A stretch of DNA of 64,000 nucleotides, taken from positions 62,001 to 126,000 of the forward strand of contig NZ_CP051261.1 of the NCBI RefSeq assembly GCF_014236855.1. The letters run 5' to 3'. The notes beneath the pieces are model-generated. The model made no database searches and was not told the origin of the DNA. It saw only the letters and a program-made list of their open reading frames with translations. Shown here piece by piece: positions 44,560-53,538 of this stretch. This DNA comes from Xanthomonas sp. SI (lineage in GTDB: Bacteria; Pseudomonadota; Gammaproteobacteria; Xanthomonadales; Xanthomonadaceae). How positions within the stretch are numbered: position 1 is the first letter of the stretch; each line of letters opens with the position of its first letter. The position numbers were made by a program, and so were the translations under genes.

Positions 44560-45015
44560 GGGGCTATGGACGCCCGGCTATTCCTTCTCCCATCGGGAGA
44601 AGGTGGCCCGCAGGGCCGGATGAGGGTACGGGCGCAGCCTCGCGCACCCAACTCCGCGAGACGCTTCGCGCCGTACCCTCACCCCAACCCCTCTCCCGGT
44701 GGGAGAGGGGCTATGCACAGCTCGGCTGTTCCTTCTCTCCTCGGGAGAAGGTGCCCCGCAGGGGCGGATGAGGGTACGGGCGCAGCCTCGCGCACCCAAC
44801 TCCGCGAGTCGCTTCGCGCCGTACCCTCACCCCAACCCCTCTCCAGGTGGGAGAGGGGCTATGGGCGCTCGGCTATTCCTTCTCCCAGCGGGAGAAGGTG
44901 CCCCGAAGGGGCGGATGAGGGTCTGGGCGCAGCCTCGCGCACCCAACTCCGCGAGACGCTGCGCGCCGTACCCTCACCCCAACCAGGGGCTATGCACAGC
45001 TCGGCTGTTAATCCT
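44560..45015. repeat. Tandem repeat of about 147 bp, three copies plus a partial fourth
   Basis: Unit boundaries marked by ggggctatg occur at 44560, 44707, 44855 and 44986 (spacing 147, 148, 131). Each unit contains a ctcccatcgggag-type hairpin, ggatgagggt, cgcagcctcgcgcacccaactccgcgag and gccgtaccctcaccccaacccctct. The last unit lacks its terminal hairpin. The array fills the gap between the effector and the convergent patatin-like gene. The units show no coding signature and are not CRISPR-like. Confidence 0.85.
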
Positions 45016-45034
45016 CCTGATGCGCCGCGCTAGC

Positions 45035-46063
45035 TCAGTCCTGCTTCTTGCACGGATCGTCGCGGCCGATCAGGCGGCCCAGGCGCGAGCGCGGTTCGCA
45101 TGGCGCGGGTGCCGGCTGCGACGCCTTGGCTGCAGCGGCCGCGGCCGCCGCGCGCTGTTGCTGCAGCTGCGCCAGCTTGGCCTTGATCTGCGGCATCGCC
45201 GCCAGCGCGGCCTTCTCGCCTTCCAGGATGGCGGCGTTGCGCTGGGCGAAATCGGCGGCGCCGATGTCGTTGACCCTGGGCCGGATCACGATGTCCGCGC
45301 GCGCCAGCTCCTGCTGGCCCAGGCGCTGGCCCATGATCGCGATCGACTGATTGACGATGCCGAGCATGCCGGCCGGGTTCTTGCCGCTGGCCTTGCTGGA
45401 GATGTCCACCGCGACCACGAAGTCGGCGCCGAGCTGGCGCGCCGCGTCCACCGGCACCGGGCTGACCACGCCGCCGTCCACGTAATGGAACTTGCCGATG
45501 GTCACCGGTTCGAACACGCCGGGAATGCTGCTGGAGGCGCGCACCGCCTGGCCGGCGTTGCCGCGCACGAACACGGTGCGCTCGCCGTCTTCCAGGCGCG
45601 TGGACACCGCGGCGAAGGGCTTGCCGAGCTTCTCGATCGGGCGGTTCTTGAGCTGGGCGTTGACGTAGTCCTGCAGCGCCTGGCCCTGCACCAGACCGCC
45701 GGAGAACAGGCGCATGTCGCGGATGCTGGTCTCGTCCAGCGCCACCGCGGCCTGCTGCATCTGGAACGCGTCCATGCCGCTGGCGTACAGCGCGCCGACC
45801 ACACTGCCGGCACTGGTGCCGGACACCACCACCGGCTCCAGTCCGTTGGCCTGCAGCATCTTGATCACGCCGATATGGGCGAAGCCCTTGGCCGCGCCGC
45901 CGCCCAGGGCGATGCCGATGCGCAGCGGCTTGGCCGCGGCGGTCGGTGCCGGCCCCACCACCACCGGGGCCGGCGTCGCCGGCTTGGGCTCGCCGCCGCA
46001 CGCAGCGAGCAAGCCGAACAGGGACAGGGACAGGAGCAGGCGCGGGGAACGGAAGGCGGTCAT
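45035..46063 (-). CDS. Patatin-like phospholipase lipoprotein
   Basis: 342 aa with lipobox LAAC (Cys22). The patatin fold is complete: LGGGAAKGFAHIG oxyanion loop, nucleophile Ser84 in GTSAG, and catalytic Asp196 in DGGVVSPVP. Comparable RssA/NTE-type proteins hydrolyse phospholipid acyl chains; lipid anchoring would place this one at a membrane facing the periplasm. The C-terminus is a Gln/Ala-rich coiled segment ending in a basic tail. The start at 46063 is set by the lipoprotein signal. It is monocistronic. Confidence 0.88.
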   Translation of the reverse strand: MTAFRSPRLLLSLSLFGLLAACGGEPKPATPAPVVVGPAPTAAAKPLRIGIALGGGAAKGFAHIGVIKMLQANGLEPVVVSGTSAGSVVGALYASGMDAFQMQQAAVALDETSIRDMRLFSGGLVQGQALQDYVNAQLKNRPIEKLGKPFAAVSTRLEDGERTVFVRGNAGQAVRASSSIPGVFEPVTIGKFHYVDGGVVSPVPVDAARQLGADFVVAVDISSKASGKNPAGMLGIVNQSIAIMGQRLGQQELARADIVIRPRVNDIGAADFAQRNAAILEGEKAALAAMPQIKAKLAQLQQQRAAAAAAAAKASQPAPAPCEPRSRLGRLIGRDDPCKKQD

Positions 46064-46185
46064 GGATGCGGCGTCGAGGAAGGAGAGGGCGGAGCCGGCG
46101 CGAGCATACCGGGATCGGCCTGCACCGCCCACGACCGGAGGTCATGCCGGCTGGCGCACGCGGCGCCGAACGAACGCGCCGCCGG

Positions 46186-46827
46186 CTACCAGCGCAGCAG
46201 GCGCGGGCCGAGGGCGGCGCCGAGCGCGGTCGGCAGCGCCATCCCCAGCACGTACCACAGCGCCCAGAACGGGACCGCCATCTCCGGGCAATGCAGGCAA
46301 TAGGCCGTGGTCGCCAGGGCGCCGCCGAGCAGTCCGCCGGCTGCGCCGGCCGCGCGCAGGCGGGTCGGCGCCAGTCCGCGCAAGGCCCAGAACACGCTGG
46401 CGAAGGTCGGAATCGACAGCAGCGCGATGTTGAACGGGCAACTGTGCCAACTCTGGCCCTGCAGCAACGGCAGGCGCAGTTCCGCCGGCGCCGCCCACAG
46501 CGCGGCGATGGCCGCGATCCACAACGTGACGACCGGGACGCCGATCGCGATGGCGGCGGCGCCGACCCGCCGCCCCGGCGTGGCCAGGCGCCAGGTCGCC
46601 AGGCCGGCACCGGCGGCCATGCAGGTGGCGAAGCCCAGCTTCGCCCAGAACGCCGGATGCGCAGCGGCGACCGTCAGGTCCGGGCGGAGACCGAAGACGG
46701 CTGCCGCCAACAGCAGCGCACCCAGCAGCCCGCATGGCAGCGCCAACGCGAATCGCCGAGCAGAAGCATGCCGGTCCACGCGCAAAGGTTCCTGCGCCAG
46801 CAGCGCAATCAATTCATTGGTCTTCAT
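46186..46827 (-). CDS. NrsF/DUF1109-type anti-sigma factor
   Basis: 213 aa with six membrane helices and the DUF1109 pattern: [17 protein letters not shown] at the cytoplasmic N-terminus and late paired cysteines (SCPFN, CLHCPEMAVPFW). In Caulobacter NrsF holds the sigma factor SigF and releases it under oxidizing or metal stress, with the cysteines as sensors. Its start overlaps the sigma gene stop by 4 bp, so the two are made together. The family call is strong and the sensing mechanism is by analogy. Confidence 0.85.
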   Translation of the reverse strand: MKTNELIALLAQEPLRVDRHASARRFALALPCGLLGALLLAAAVFGLRPDLTVAAAHPAFWAKLGFATCMAAGAGLATWRLATPGRRVGAAAIAIGVPVVTLWIAAIAALWAAPAELRLPLLQGQSWHSCPFNIALLSIPTFASVFWALRGLAPTRLRAAGAAGGLLGGALATTAYCLHCPEMAVPFWALWYVLGMALPTALGAALGPRLLRW

Positions 46828-47387
46828 GTCGTACTCCTGATCTTCAGCGCCAGCGCCTTGAGTCCGCGATGCACGCCGACCTTGACCGCGGATTCGGACA
46901 TGCCGGTCAGCCGGGCGGTCTCGCTGACCGACAGGCCCTGCAGCTTCACGTGCACGATCGGCAGGCGGTGCCGGTCCGGCAATTGCTGCAGCAGCCGGCC
47001 GATCTCATGGCGGGCGTGCGCCGGCGCGTCGTCGGCATGCGCGAACAGATCGTCCGCGGCGTCCAGCGGCAGTTGCAGCGGACGCTTGCGCGCGTGCGCC
47101 CGGTAGAAGTCCAGCAGCTTGTAGCGGGCGACCGCATACACCCACGCGGTCAGCGGTTCGCTGCGGCGATAGGTGTGGCGGCTGTTGTGGATGGCCAGCA
47201 GGGTCTCTTGCAAGATGTCCTCCACATCATCGGGCGCGTGGTTCAGGCGGCGGCGCAGGAAAGCGCGCAAGTGGGCGCTGAGTTCGTCCAGGAACGTGCG
47301 GTAGTCGCGCGCGTCGCCCTCCAGGCCGGCCACGAACAACAGGCGCAGACGCACTTCCACCGCCTGCAGCGCGTCCAGCCGGCTCAT
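46824..47387 (-). CDS. ECF sigma factor of the bufferin locus (SigF-like)
   Basis: 187 aa. Region 2 is [57 protein letters not shown], and region 4 is [49 protein letters not shown]. It should direct RNA polymerase to the three GTAACC-N16-CGAA promoters nearby, one of which drives this operon itself. The ATG at 47387 gives a normal ECF length, though no Shine-Dalgarno is seen; an upstream frame overlaps it by ATGA and might couple translation. Confidence 0.88.
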   Translation of the reverse strand: MSRLDALQAVEVRLRLLFVAGLEGDARDYRTFLDELSAHLRAFLRRRLNHAPDDVEDILQETLLAIHNSRHTYRRSEPLTAWVYAVARYKLLDFYRAHARKRPLQLPLDAADDLFAHADDAPAHARHEIGRLLQQLPDRHRLPIVHVKLQGLSVSETARLTGMSESAVKVGVHRGLKALALKIRSTT

Positions 47388-47677
47388 CGCGCCACGCGGC
47401 CGGCGGCCTGGGACGGGACGCGGCGGGAACGGCGGATCGGCATGCAGCGTTCTCCAAGGCGGCCTGGCGCACGCCGGACAGGCAGGATACGACGGCATTG
47501 ACCTTGCCGCTGGAGTCGCACCGGGCATCTGCGCGCCGGTACCGCCGCCACGCTGGCCGCGCCTGGCGCCGCACCCGGCCGTGCCAGGCGTGCCAGGCAC
47601 GCGCCCACCGCCGCGACGCATGGCGCCGCGGGCGCAGGCCATGCGGCCACGGCCGCCACCGGTGTCTGGCTGTTCAC
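47384..47677 (-). CDS. Possible upstream ORF in the sigma-operon leader
   Basis: A 97-codon frame from GTG at 47677 ends at TGA overlapping the sigma ATG by ATGA. The product is Ala/Pro/Arg-rich with four cysteines. It fills the roughly 300-nt leader between the promoter and the sigma start. There is no homology that I recognise and no clear Shine-Dalgarno, so it may be chance coding. Confidence 0.2.
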   Translation of the reverse strand: MNSQTPVAAVAAWPAPAAPCVAAVGACLARLARPGAAPGAASVAAVPARRCPVRLQRQGQCRRILPVRRAPGRLGERCMPIRRSRRVPSQAAGRVAR

Positions 47678-47711
47678 TGTCGCTTCTTGTCTCTGGTCAT
47701 GACCGCGGTAG

Positions 47712-47737
47712 TTCGTCGCATGCGCGGTGGCGGTTAC
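47712..47737 (-). promoter_or_regulatory. SigF-type promoter of the sigma/anti-sigma operon
   Basis: On the minus strand GTAACC (47737-47732) is followed by 16 bp and CGAA (47715-47712). It is the mirror of the bufA1 promoter, the two -35 boxes being 42 bp apart, and implies autoregulation. Confidence 0.65.
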
Positions 47738-47779
47738 AGCCGCCGGCCGAATATTTTTTCCACGCGTGGGCGGCCGGCT

Positions 47780-47805
47780 GTAACCGCTGCGGCGTTCGCC
47801 GCGAA
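47780..47805 (+). promoter_or_regulatory. SigF-type promoter of bufA1
   Basis: GTAACC (47780-47785), 16 bp, CGAA (47802-47805). The match to the other two promoters is exact in both boxes and in spacing. AGGAG lies 8 bp before the bufA1 ATG. Confidence 0.7.
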
Positions 47806-47871
47806 TGCAGGAGGAACCCGGCCGCAGCGTGCGCCCGGCCCGTCCATTCCCTTTTCCGCAGGAGCATTCCC

Positions 47872-48159
47872 ATGAACGTACGCAACGCCGCCGCGGCAAC
47901 CCTGACCCTGGCCGCCCTCGTCGCCGGAGCCGCGATGGCGCAGGGCGCCGATCGCGCTGCGCAGCCCAAGCCGATGGAGAAGTGCTACGGCATCGCCAAG
48001 GCCGGCCAGAACGATTGCAAGGCCGGGGCGGGCACCAGTTGCGCGGGCACGTCGAAGCGCGACTACCAAGGCAATGCCTGGAAGAACGTGCCGGCCGGCA
48101 CCTGCGTCGGCATCAAGACGCCGAAGGGTCATGGCACGCTGAGCCCGGTCGGCGCCTGA
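47872..48159 (+). CDS. bufA1: BufA1-type bufferin precursor (DUF2282)
   Basis: 95 aa with signal peptide ([21 protein letters not shown]). The mature peptide has the four-cysteine pattern of DUF2282 bufferins: [24 protein letters not shown], and PAGTCVGIK. Bufferins are exported peptides whose cysteines are oxidised to thiooxazoles by an MNIO enzyme and which then bind excess copper or zinc in the periplasm. The modifying genes follow directly. It is the first gene of the operon and probably the most highly expressed. Confidence 0.88.
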   Translation: MNVRNAAAATLTLAALVAGAAMAQGADRAAQPKPMEKCYGIAKAGQNDCKAGAGTSCAGTSKRDYQGNAWKNVPAGTCVGIKTPKGHGTLSPVGA

Positions 48160-48175
48160 GCGCGGCGCCGCGGCC

Positions 48176-49018
48176 ATGCAGCTCGGCGCCGGCATCGGCC
48201 TGAAGCCGCAACACTACGCGCAGGCGCTGGACTGTCCTGCGCCGGGGTTGTGGTTCGAGGTGCATCCGGAGAACTACCTGGTCCAGGGCGGGCCGCGGCT
48301 GGCCTGGCTCGAGGCGATCGCCGCGCGCCACCCGCTGTCGCTGCACGGCGTGTCGCTGTCGCTGGCGGCCGATGCCGATCCGGACGCGCAGCACCTGCGC
48401 CGCCTGGCCGCGCTCGCCGAGCGGGTCCAGCCGTGGCAGGTGTCCGAGCACCTGGCCTGGTCGGTCTGGCGCGGCCGTTACCATCCGGACCTGTTGCCGG
48501 TACCGCGCAGCGCCGCGGCGCTGGCCCGCGTGGTGAGCAATGTCCAGCGGGCGCAGGAGGCGCTCGGCCGCACCCTGGCGATCGAGAACCCTAGCCATTA
48601 TCTGGAGCTGCCCGGGCACACCTGGAGCGAACCGGATTTCCTGGCCGAACTGGTGCGGCGCAGCGGTTGCCGGCTATTGCTGGACATCAACAATGTCCAT
48701 GTCAGCGCGCACAACCTGGGGTTCGATGCCTATGCCTACCTGCATGCCTTCCCCGCCGATGCGGTGGTGGAAGTGCATGTGGCCGGCCATGCCCAGGATG
48801 CGGCGGACGCGCGGACGCTGCTAATCGATTCGCACGATGCGCCGGTGAATGACGCCGTCTGGGACCTGTACGCGCATTTCCTGGACATCGCCGGGCCGCG
48901 GCCGACCTTGATCGAGCGCGATGGCGACGTGCCCGCATTCGATGCGCTGCTGCTGGAGCGCGATCGCGCGCAGCGACTGCTGGAGCGGGCCGCGACGCGG
49001 CGGCGGTGGGCGGCATGA
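48176..49018 (+). CDS. bufB: BufB MNIO enzyme (DUF692), first copy
   Basis: 280 aa TIM-barrel enzyme of the multinuclear non-heme iron oxidative (DUF692) family. The presumed iron ligands are seen in [54 protein letters not shown] and [10 protein letters not shown]. It modifies cysteines of BufA1. It starts 16 bp after bufA1 and overlaps bufC by 4 bp. A second copy of equal length lies at 50659. Confidence 0.9.
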   Translation: MQLGAGIGLKPQHYAQALDCPAPGLWFEVHPENYLVQGGPRLAWLEAIAARHPLSLHGVSLSLAADADPDAQHLRRLAALAERVQPWQVSEHLAWSVWRGRYHPDLLPVPRSAAALARVVSNVQRAQEALGRTLAIENPSHYLELPGHTWSEPDFLAELVRRSGCRLLLDINNVHVSAHNLGFDAYAYLHAFPADAVVEVHVAGHAQDAADARTLLIDSHDAPVNDAVWDLYAHFLDIAGPRPTLIERDGDVPAFDALLLERDRAQRLLERAATRRRWAA

Positions 49019-49776
49019 GCGCGTTGGCGCAGTTCCAGGACGGGTTCGCGCGCGCGCTGTACGGCGATGGCGATGCTGGCGGGCTGGCGGCGCAACCGGG
49101 ATTCCGCATCTACCGCAACACCGTGCTGCGCGCCTGCATCGATGCGTTGCAGGCGAATTTTCCGAGCGTGGAGCGGCTGGTGGGAGCGGCATGGTTCGAG
49201 CAGGCGGCGCGTACCTATGCCCAGCGCTGCCCACCCAACGATGTGCACCTGCTGCACTACGGCGGCGACTTCGATGCGTTTCTCGCCGCGCTTCCCGAGG
49301 CCGGGCAGTTGCCTTATCTGCCGGGTGTGGCGCAACTGGATCGCAGCTGGCGCGAGGCGCATGTCGCGGCCGATGCCGCCGTCCTCGATCCGCAGGCCGT
49401 GGCCGCCTTGCCTGGCGAACAACTGGCGGCCGCGCGCCTGACCGTGCATCCGAGCGCGCGCTGGCATTGGTTCGAGGCGTTGCCGGTGTACTCGATCTGG
49501 TGCGCGCAGCGCGATGTGGCGCCGGTGCCCGAGCTTGCGTGGCGCGGCGAAGGCGCACTGCTGCTGCGGCATGGCGGCCAGGTGCATCGGCATGCGCTGG
49601 GCCTGGGCGGTTGCGTGCTGCTGCAGGCCTGTCGCGGTGGCGCCACGCTGCAGGCCGCGGCAGAGCAGGCGCAGCAGGCCGAGCCCACGCTGGCGCTGGC
49701 CGATACCTTCGCGGCGCTGCTGGATGCCGGCGCGTTTTCTTCCCTCGACCTCTCTTCCATGCAAGGCATTCCATGA
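49015..49776 (+). CDS. bufC: BufC partner protein (DUF2063), first copy
   Basis: 253 aa. The N-terminal DUF2063 domain is marked by [18 protein letters not shown] and [29 protein letters not shown], and is followed by a C-terminal half. BufC recruits or presents the precursor peptide to BufB. It overlaps bufB by ATGA at its start and doxX by ATGA at its end, so bufB-bufC-doxX are translationally coupled. Confidence 0.87.
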   Translation: MSALAQFQDGFARALYGDGDAGGLAAQPGFRIYRNTVLRACIDALQANFPSVERLVGAAWFEQAARTYAQRCPPNDVHLLHYGGDFDAFLAALPEAGQLPYLPGVAQLDRSWREAHVAADAAVLDPQAVAALPGEQLAAARLTVHPSARWHWFEALPVYSIWCAQRDVAPVPELAWRGEGALLLRHGGQVHRHALGLGGCVLLQACRGGATLQAAAEQAQQAEPTLALADTFAALLDAGAFSSLDLSSMQGIP

Positions 49777-50231
49777 CGTCTCTTCTCGCTTCCGCGGACC
49801 CGCGTGCCGCGTGGAATCGTCTCGCCACCGCGGTGTCGCAGCGGGTCGGCCATTCGGCGCTGGCACTGCTGTTCCGGCTGTCGATCGCCGCGATCTTCTT
49901 CCTGTCCGGGCGCACCAAGGTCAGCGGCGTGCTGACCATCACCGACAGCACCTACGCGCTGTTCCGCGAGGACTACCGCGTGCCGCTGCTTGCGCCGGAA
50001 CTGGCCGCGCACCTGGCCGCCTATGCGGAGCACCTGTTCCCGTTGCTGCTGGTGTTGGGCCTGTGCACGCGGCTGTCGGCGCTGGCGTTGCTGGGCATGA
50101 CCGCGGTGATCGAGATCTTCGTCTATCCCGATGCCTGGCCCACGCACCTGAGCTGGGCCGCGCTGCTGGCGTACCTGATCGTCCGCGGTGCCGGCCGCGT
50201 ATCGCTGGACCGGCTGCTGCGCATCGCATGA
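49773..50231 (+). CDS. DoxX-family membrane protein
   Basis: 152 aa with four membrane helices; the DoxX motif [20 protein letters not shown] opens the first. DoxX proteins are often encoded with bufferin genes and may supply electrons or quinone contact, but the role is not established. The start overlaps bufC by 4 bp. It is followed by the bufA2 promoter. Confidence 0.85.
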   Translation: MTSLLASADPRAAWNRLATAVSQRVGHSALALLFRLSIAAIFFLSGRTKVSGVLTITDSTYALFREDYRVPLLAPELAAHLAAYAEHLFPLLLVLGLCTRLSALALLGMTAVIEIFVYPDAWPTHLSWAALLAYLIVRGAGRVSLDRLLRIA

Positions 50232-50246
50232 TCGTCGCATCGCGCT

Positions 50247-50272
50247 GTAACCGCGGCGACGCTTGCGCCGAA
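50247..50272 (+). promoter_or_regulatory. SigF-type promoter of bufA2
   Basis: GTAACC (50247-50252), 16 bp, CGAA (50269-50272), identical in boxes and spacing to the bufA1 promoter. Confidence 0.7.
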
Positions 50273-50317
50273 GTACCTGCTGCCAATTCGGCATCCGTCC
50301 ATCACCGAGGAACGTCC

Positions 50318-50593
50318 ATGATCGCTACCCGTACCGTCACCGGTTTCGCCGCCACCGCCGCCCTGCTTGCCGTCGCCGCGGCCAGCGTTCCGGCTACCGC
50401 CAGCGCCGCCGCCAAGGGCGATGCCAAGCTTGTCGCCTGCTATGGCATCAACAGCTGCAAGGGCCAGTCCGATTGCAAATCCGGCAGCCACGAGTGCAAG
50501 GGCCAGAACGCGTGCAAGGGCCAGGGCTTCAAGGATGTGACGGTGAAGCAGTGCAAGTCGGCCGGCGGCTCGCTGACCGCGCCCGCCGCCTGA
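50318..50593 (+). CDS. bufA2: BufA2-type bufferin precursor
   Basis: 91 aa with signal peptide (TVTGFAATAALLAVAAASVPATASA). The mature peptide has six cysteines in short CKG-type repeats: ACYGINSCKGQSDCKSG, HECKGQNACKGQGF and a final KQCKS. This is the second bufferin class and differs from the four-cysteine BufA1 at 47872, so the two peptides probably bind different metals or act at different levels. It has its own sigma-type promoter and its own modifying pair downstream. Confidence 0.87.
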   Translation: MIATRTVTGFAATAALLAVAAASVPATASAAAKGDAKLVACYGINSCKGQSDCKSGSHECKGQNACKGQGFKDVTVKQCKSAGGSLTAPAA

Positions 50594-50658
50594 GGCGACA
50601 CCTCTGTTCCGGCCGGCGCCGTGCGCCCCGGCCGGGACGACCAACGAGACCTTGCCAG

Positions 50659-51501
50659 ATGGACACGATCGCGCCTTTCCACGGCTTCGGATTGGGCCTG
50701 CGCCCGCCGCACTATCCGCTGTACCTCGAGGAGCCGCCCGCGCTGGATTTCGTCGAGGCGATCTCGGAAAACTTCATGGTTGCCGGCGGCCGGCCGCTGC
50801 ATGTGCTGGACCGGGTGCGCGAGCGCTACCCGGTGGCGCTGCACGGCGTGTCGATGTCGCTGGGCTCGGCCGATGGGCTCGATCGCGACTATCTGCTGCG
50901 GCTCAAACATCTCACGCGGCGCGTGCGCCCGCTGTGGGTTTCCGACCATCTGAGCTGGAGCGCGGTCGCAGGATTCAATTCGCACGATCTGCTGCCGCTG
51001 CCCTACGACGGCGAAGCGCTGGACGTCGTTTGCGCCAACATCGCCCACGCCCAGGACGTGCTGGAGCGGCCATTGCTGCTCGAGAATCCGTCCACCTATC
51101 TGGCCTTCGCAGGCGCCATGAGCGAAGCGGCGTTCCTGCGCGAGGTGTGCGCACGCACCGGCTGCTATCTGCTGCTCGACGTCAACAACGTCTACGTCAG
51201 CGCCGTCAACCATGGTGCCGATCCGCAGGCCTATCTGGACGCGCTGCCGTGGGACCGGATACGCCAGGTGCACCTGGCCGGGCATAGCCAGGGCCGCGAA
51301 CTGTTGATCGATACCCACGACCAACCCGTCTGCGATCCGGTGTGGGCGCTGTACGCGACGGTGTGCCGGCGTATCGGCGCGATGGCGACCATGATCGAGC
51401 GCGACGACCGGATCCCGCCGCTGTCCGAGTTGCTGGACGAGCTGCAGATCGCCCGGCGCATCGCCGCCAACGCGGCACGTGCGGCACGCGCGGCCGCATG
51501 A
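50659..51501 (+). CDS. bufB: BufB MNIO enzyme (DUF692), second copy
   Basis: 280 aa, the same length as the first copy but clearly diverged. The ligand motifs are retained: ALHGVSMSLG, WVSDHLSW, LLENPSTYL, LLLDVNNVYVSAVNHG, QVHLAGH, DTHDQPV, TMIERDDRIP. It should act on BufA2. It overlaps bufC by 4 bp. Confidence 0.9.
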   Translation: MDTIAPFHGFGLGLRPPHYPLYLEEPPALDFVEAISENFMVAGGRPLHVLDRVRERYPVALHGVSMSLGSADGLDRDYLLRLKHLTRRVRPLWVSDHLSWSAVAGFNSHDLLPLPYDGEALDVVCANIAHAQDVLERPLLLENPSTYLAFAGAMSEAAFLREVCARTGCYLLLDVNNVYVSAVNHGADPQAYLDALPWDRIRQVHLAGHSQGRELLIDTHDQPVCDPVWALYATVCRRIGAMATMIERDDRIPPLSELLDELQIARRIAANAARAARAAA

Positions 51502-52235
51502 GCCTGCTCGACCTGCAGCGCCGCTTCTCGGGTTGGCTGCGCGACCCCGCGGCCGATGCGGATGCCTGCCTGGATGCGCATCAGCGCCCGGGCCTGCGCG
51601 TGTATCGGCATGCCTACCGCGCGCAGCTCGGCGACGCGTTGCGCGATACCTACGCCACCACCCTGGCCTGGCTGGGCGATGCCGCGTTCGACGCGGCCGC
51701 GGCCGGCTACGTGGCGCGGCATCCTCCTTCTGCCTGGAACCTTGGCGCCTACGGCGACCGCTTCGGTGCCTACCTGCGCGTATGCCATCCCGAGCGTCCG
51801 GAGCTCGCCGACCTGGCCTGGCTCGACCTGGCCCTGCGCCGCGCCTTCGATGGGACGGATGCGGCGCCGGTGACGCTGGCGGCACTGGCCGGCGTTGACT
51901 GGGAGCAGGCGCGCCTGCGCTTCGTGCCGACCCTGCGCCGCCGCCGCATGCGCAGCAACGCCGCTGCGATCTGGCTGGCACTGTCGGAGAGGCGTGCGCC
52001 GCCCGCGGCGGTACGCCTGCCCGAGGCGGTGACGATCCGGGTCTGGCGCAAGGGCTTGTCGCCCTATTTCCAGAGCATGTCGCCGCTGGAGGCGCGCATG
52101 CTGCGCGATGGCCTGGCCGGGTTGCGCTTCGGTGCGTTGTGCCGACATGCGCCTGACGACGATCCGGCGCTGGTCGGGCGGGTGCTGGAACAGTGGTTGC
52201 GCGACGAAGTGCTGGAGGCGGTCGCGCCAGGGTGA
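51498..52235 (+). CDS. bufC: BufC partner protein (DUF2063), second copy
   Basis: 245 aa. The DUF2063 N-terminus LLDLQRRFSGWLRDP and GLRVYRHAYRAQLGDALRDTYATTLAWLG matches the first BufC, with an independent C-terminal part. It works with the second BufB on BufA2. No DoxX gene follows in this copy. A 9-bp hairpin ends the operon. Confidence 0.85.
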   Translation: MSLLDLQRRFSGWLRDPAADADACLDAHQRPGLRVYRHAYRAQLGDALRDTYATTLAWLGDAAFDAAAAGYVARHPPSAWNLGAYGDRFGAYLRVCHPERPELADLAWLDLALRRAFDGTDAAPVTLAALAGVDWEQARLRFVPTLRRRRMRSNAAAIWLALSERRAPPAAVRLPEAVTIRVWRKGLSPYFQSMSPLEARMLRDGLAGLRFGALCRHAPDDDPALVGRVLEQWLRDEVLEAVAPG

Positions 52236-52260
52236 GCGGTGCACGCAGGCGCCGCTCACC
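52231..52260. terminator. Hairpin between convergent operons
   Basis: ggtgagcgg (52231-52239) pairs perfectly with ccgctcacc (52252-52260). It overlaps the bufC stop and ends 8 bp from the convergent gene, so it could serve both strands. There is no T-run. Confidence 0.5.
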
Positions 52261-52267
52261 CCGCAAC

Positions 52268-53284
52268 TCAGAAGTTGTTGTCGCCGTCCAGCATCCGGCC
52301 CAGGCCGCCGAGCACCGAGCCTTCGCCGCGGTTCTGCCCGCCGCCCTGCGGCGCGGCGGCGAACATGCGTCCGGCCAGGCGCGAGAACGGCAGCGACTGC
52401 AGCCACACCTTGCCCGGGCCGGTCAGCGTGGCCAGGAACATGCCTTCGCCGCCGAAGAACATGCTCTTGATGCCGCTGACCGGGCGCACGTCCATGTCCA
52501 CCGTGGAATGGAACGCGACCACGCAGCCGGTGTCCACGTCCAGGCGCTCGCCAGCGGCCAGTTCGCGCTCGACCACGCAGCCGCCGGCATGCACGAACAC
52601 CCAGCCGTCGCCTTCCAGCTTCTGCATGATGAAGCCCTCGCCGCCGAACAGGCCGGTCATGATCTTGCGCTGGAAGTGGATGCCCAGCGACACGCCGCGC
52701 GCGCCGGCCAGGAAGCTGTCCTTCTGGCAGATCAGGCGGCCGCCGTGCTGGTCCAGCTTCATCGCCAGCACCGTGCCGGGATACGGCGCGGCGAAGGCGA
52801 CCTTGGCCTTGCCCTGGCCCTGGTGGGTGAACACGGTGGTGAACAGGCTCTCGCCGGTGACCAGGCGCTTGCCGGCCGAGAACAGCTTGCCCATCAGCCC
52901 GCCGCCCTGGCTGTTGGAGCCATCGCCGAACACGGTGTCCATCTGCACCACGGCGTCCTTGAACATCAGCGCGCCGGCCTCGGCGACGGCGCTCTCGCCC
53001 GGATCCAGCTCGATCTCCACGAACTGCATCTCGTGGCCGACGATGCGGAAGTCGATGTCGTCGGCGCGACCGCTGCCGCCGGGCGGGGGTGGCAGATCCG
53101 GTGGCAGGCTGGCCGCGCTCGCGCCGCGCAGGTCGTCGACCTGGTCGGCCGGCTTCCAGCCGCTCTGGCCCTGGCGCCAGGCCATGGCGGTGGGGTTGGT
53201 GCGGGCGAAGGCGATGGCGTCGGCGTCGTCGAACGGACCGGAGCGGGTCTGCTCGCTGCCGGTCAGGAAATACCACTGGGTCAT
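52268..53284 (-). CDS. TIGR00266/AIM24-like protein with N-terminal GYF_2 domain
   Basis: 338 aa. Residues 1-50 are a GYF_2-type domain (QWYFLTGSEQTRSGPFDDADAIAF, WRQGQSGWKPADQV). Residues 75-310 are the AIM24-like beta barrel of TIGR00266: IVGHEMQFVEIELDPGESAVAEAGALMF, GKLFSAGKRLVTGESLFTTVF, GTVLAMKLD. The function of the family is unknown. The Gly-rich C-terminus is probably disordered. Confidence 0.82.
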   Translation of the reverse strand: MTQWYFLTGSEQTRSGPFDDADAIAFARTNPTAMAWRQGQSGWKPADQVDDLRGASAASLPPDLPPPPGGSGRADDIDFRIVGHEMQFVEIELDPGESAVAEAGALMFKDAVVQMDTVFGDGSNSQGGGLMGKLFSAGKRLVTGESLFTTVFTHQGQGKAKVAFAAPYPGTVLAMKLDQHGGRLICQKDSFLAGARGVSLGIHFQRKIMTGLFGGEGFIMQKLEGDGWVFVHAGGCVVERELAAGERLDVDTGCVVAFHSTVDMDVRPVSGIKSMFFGGEGMFLATLTGPGKVWLQSLPFSRLAGRMFAAAPQGGGQNRGEGSVLGGLGRMLDGDNNF

Positions 53285-53433
53285 GGCTGCAGGTCCTTGG
53301 CGGAAATCTGCGGCGAGTCTAGCCCGCCGTCCCGGTCGGTTCGCATCTGCCCAAAGGCATGGGTGGGATGTTCGCCGAATGGAGCAACGTCAATCACGAC
53401 GAAACGAAGCGGCGCTATCCCGGATCGAAAAGC

Positions 53434-53514
53434 GTCGCGGCTGAAGCCGCTCCTACAAAAGAGAGCGCGCCTGGATCGGCGCAAGCGGCACGCATGCTGG
53501 GCTTCAGCCGCGAC
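53434..53514. repeat. tgtaggagcggcttcagc-family inverted repeat
   Basis: gtcgcggctgaagc (53434-53447), continuing into cgctcctaca, is the inverse of gcttcagccgcgac (53501-53514). It belongs to the same dispersed family as 18584-18651, with a longer loop. Confidence 0.7.
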
Positions 53515-53538
53515 CGCTCGATCAATCACCGCAGCGCC

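Noticed and set aside
44560..45015. CRISPR array
   Set aside because: The repeats are about 147 bp and directly abut, with no short repeat and unique spacer alternation and no cas genes.
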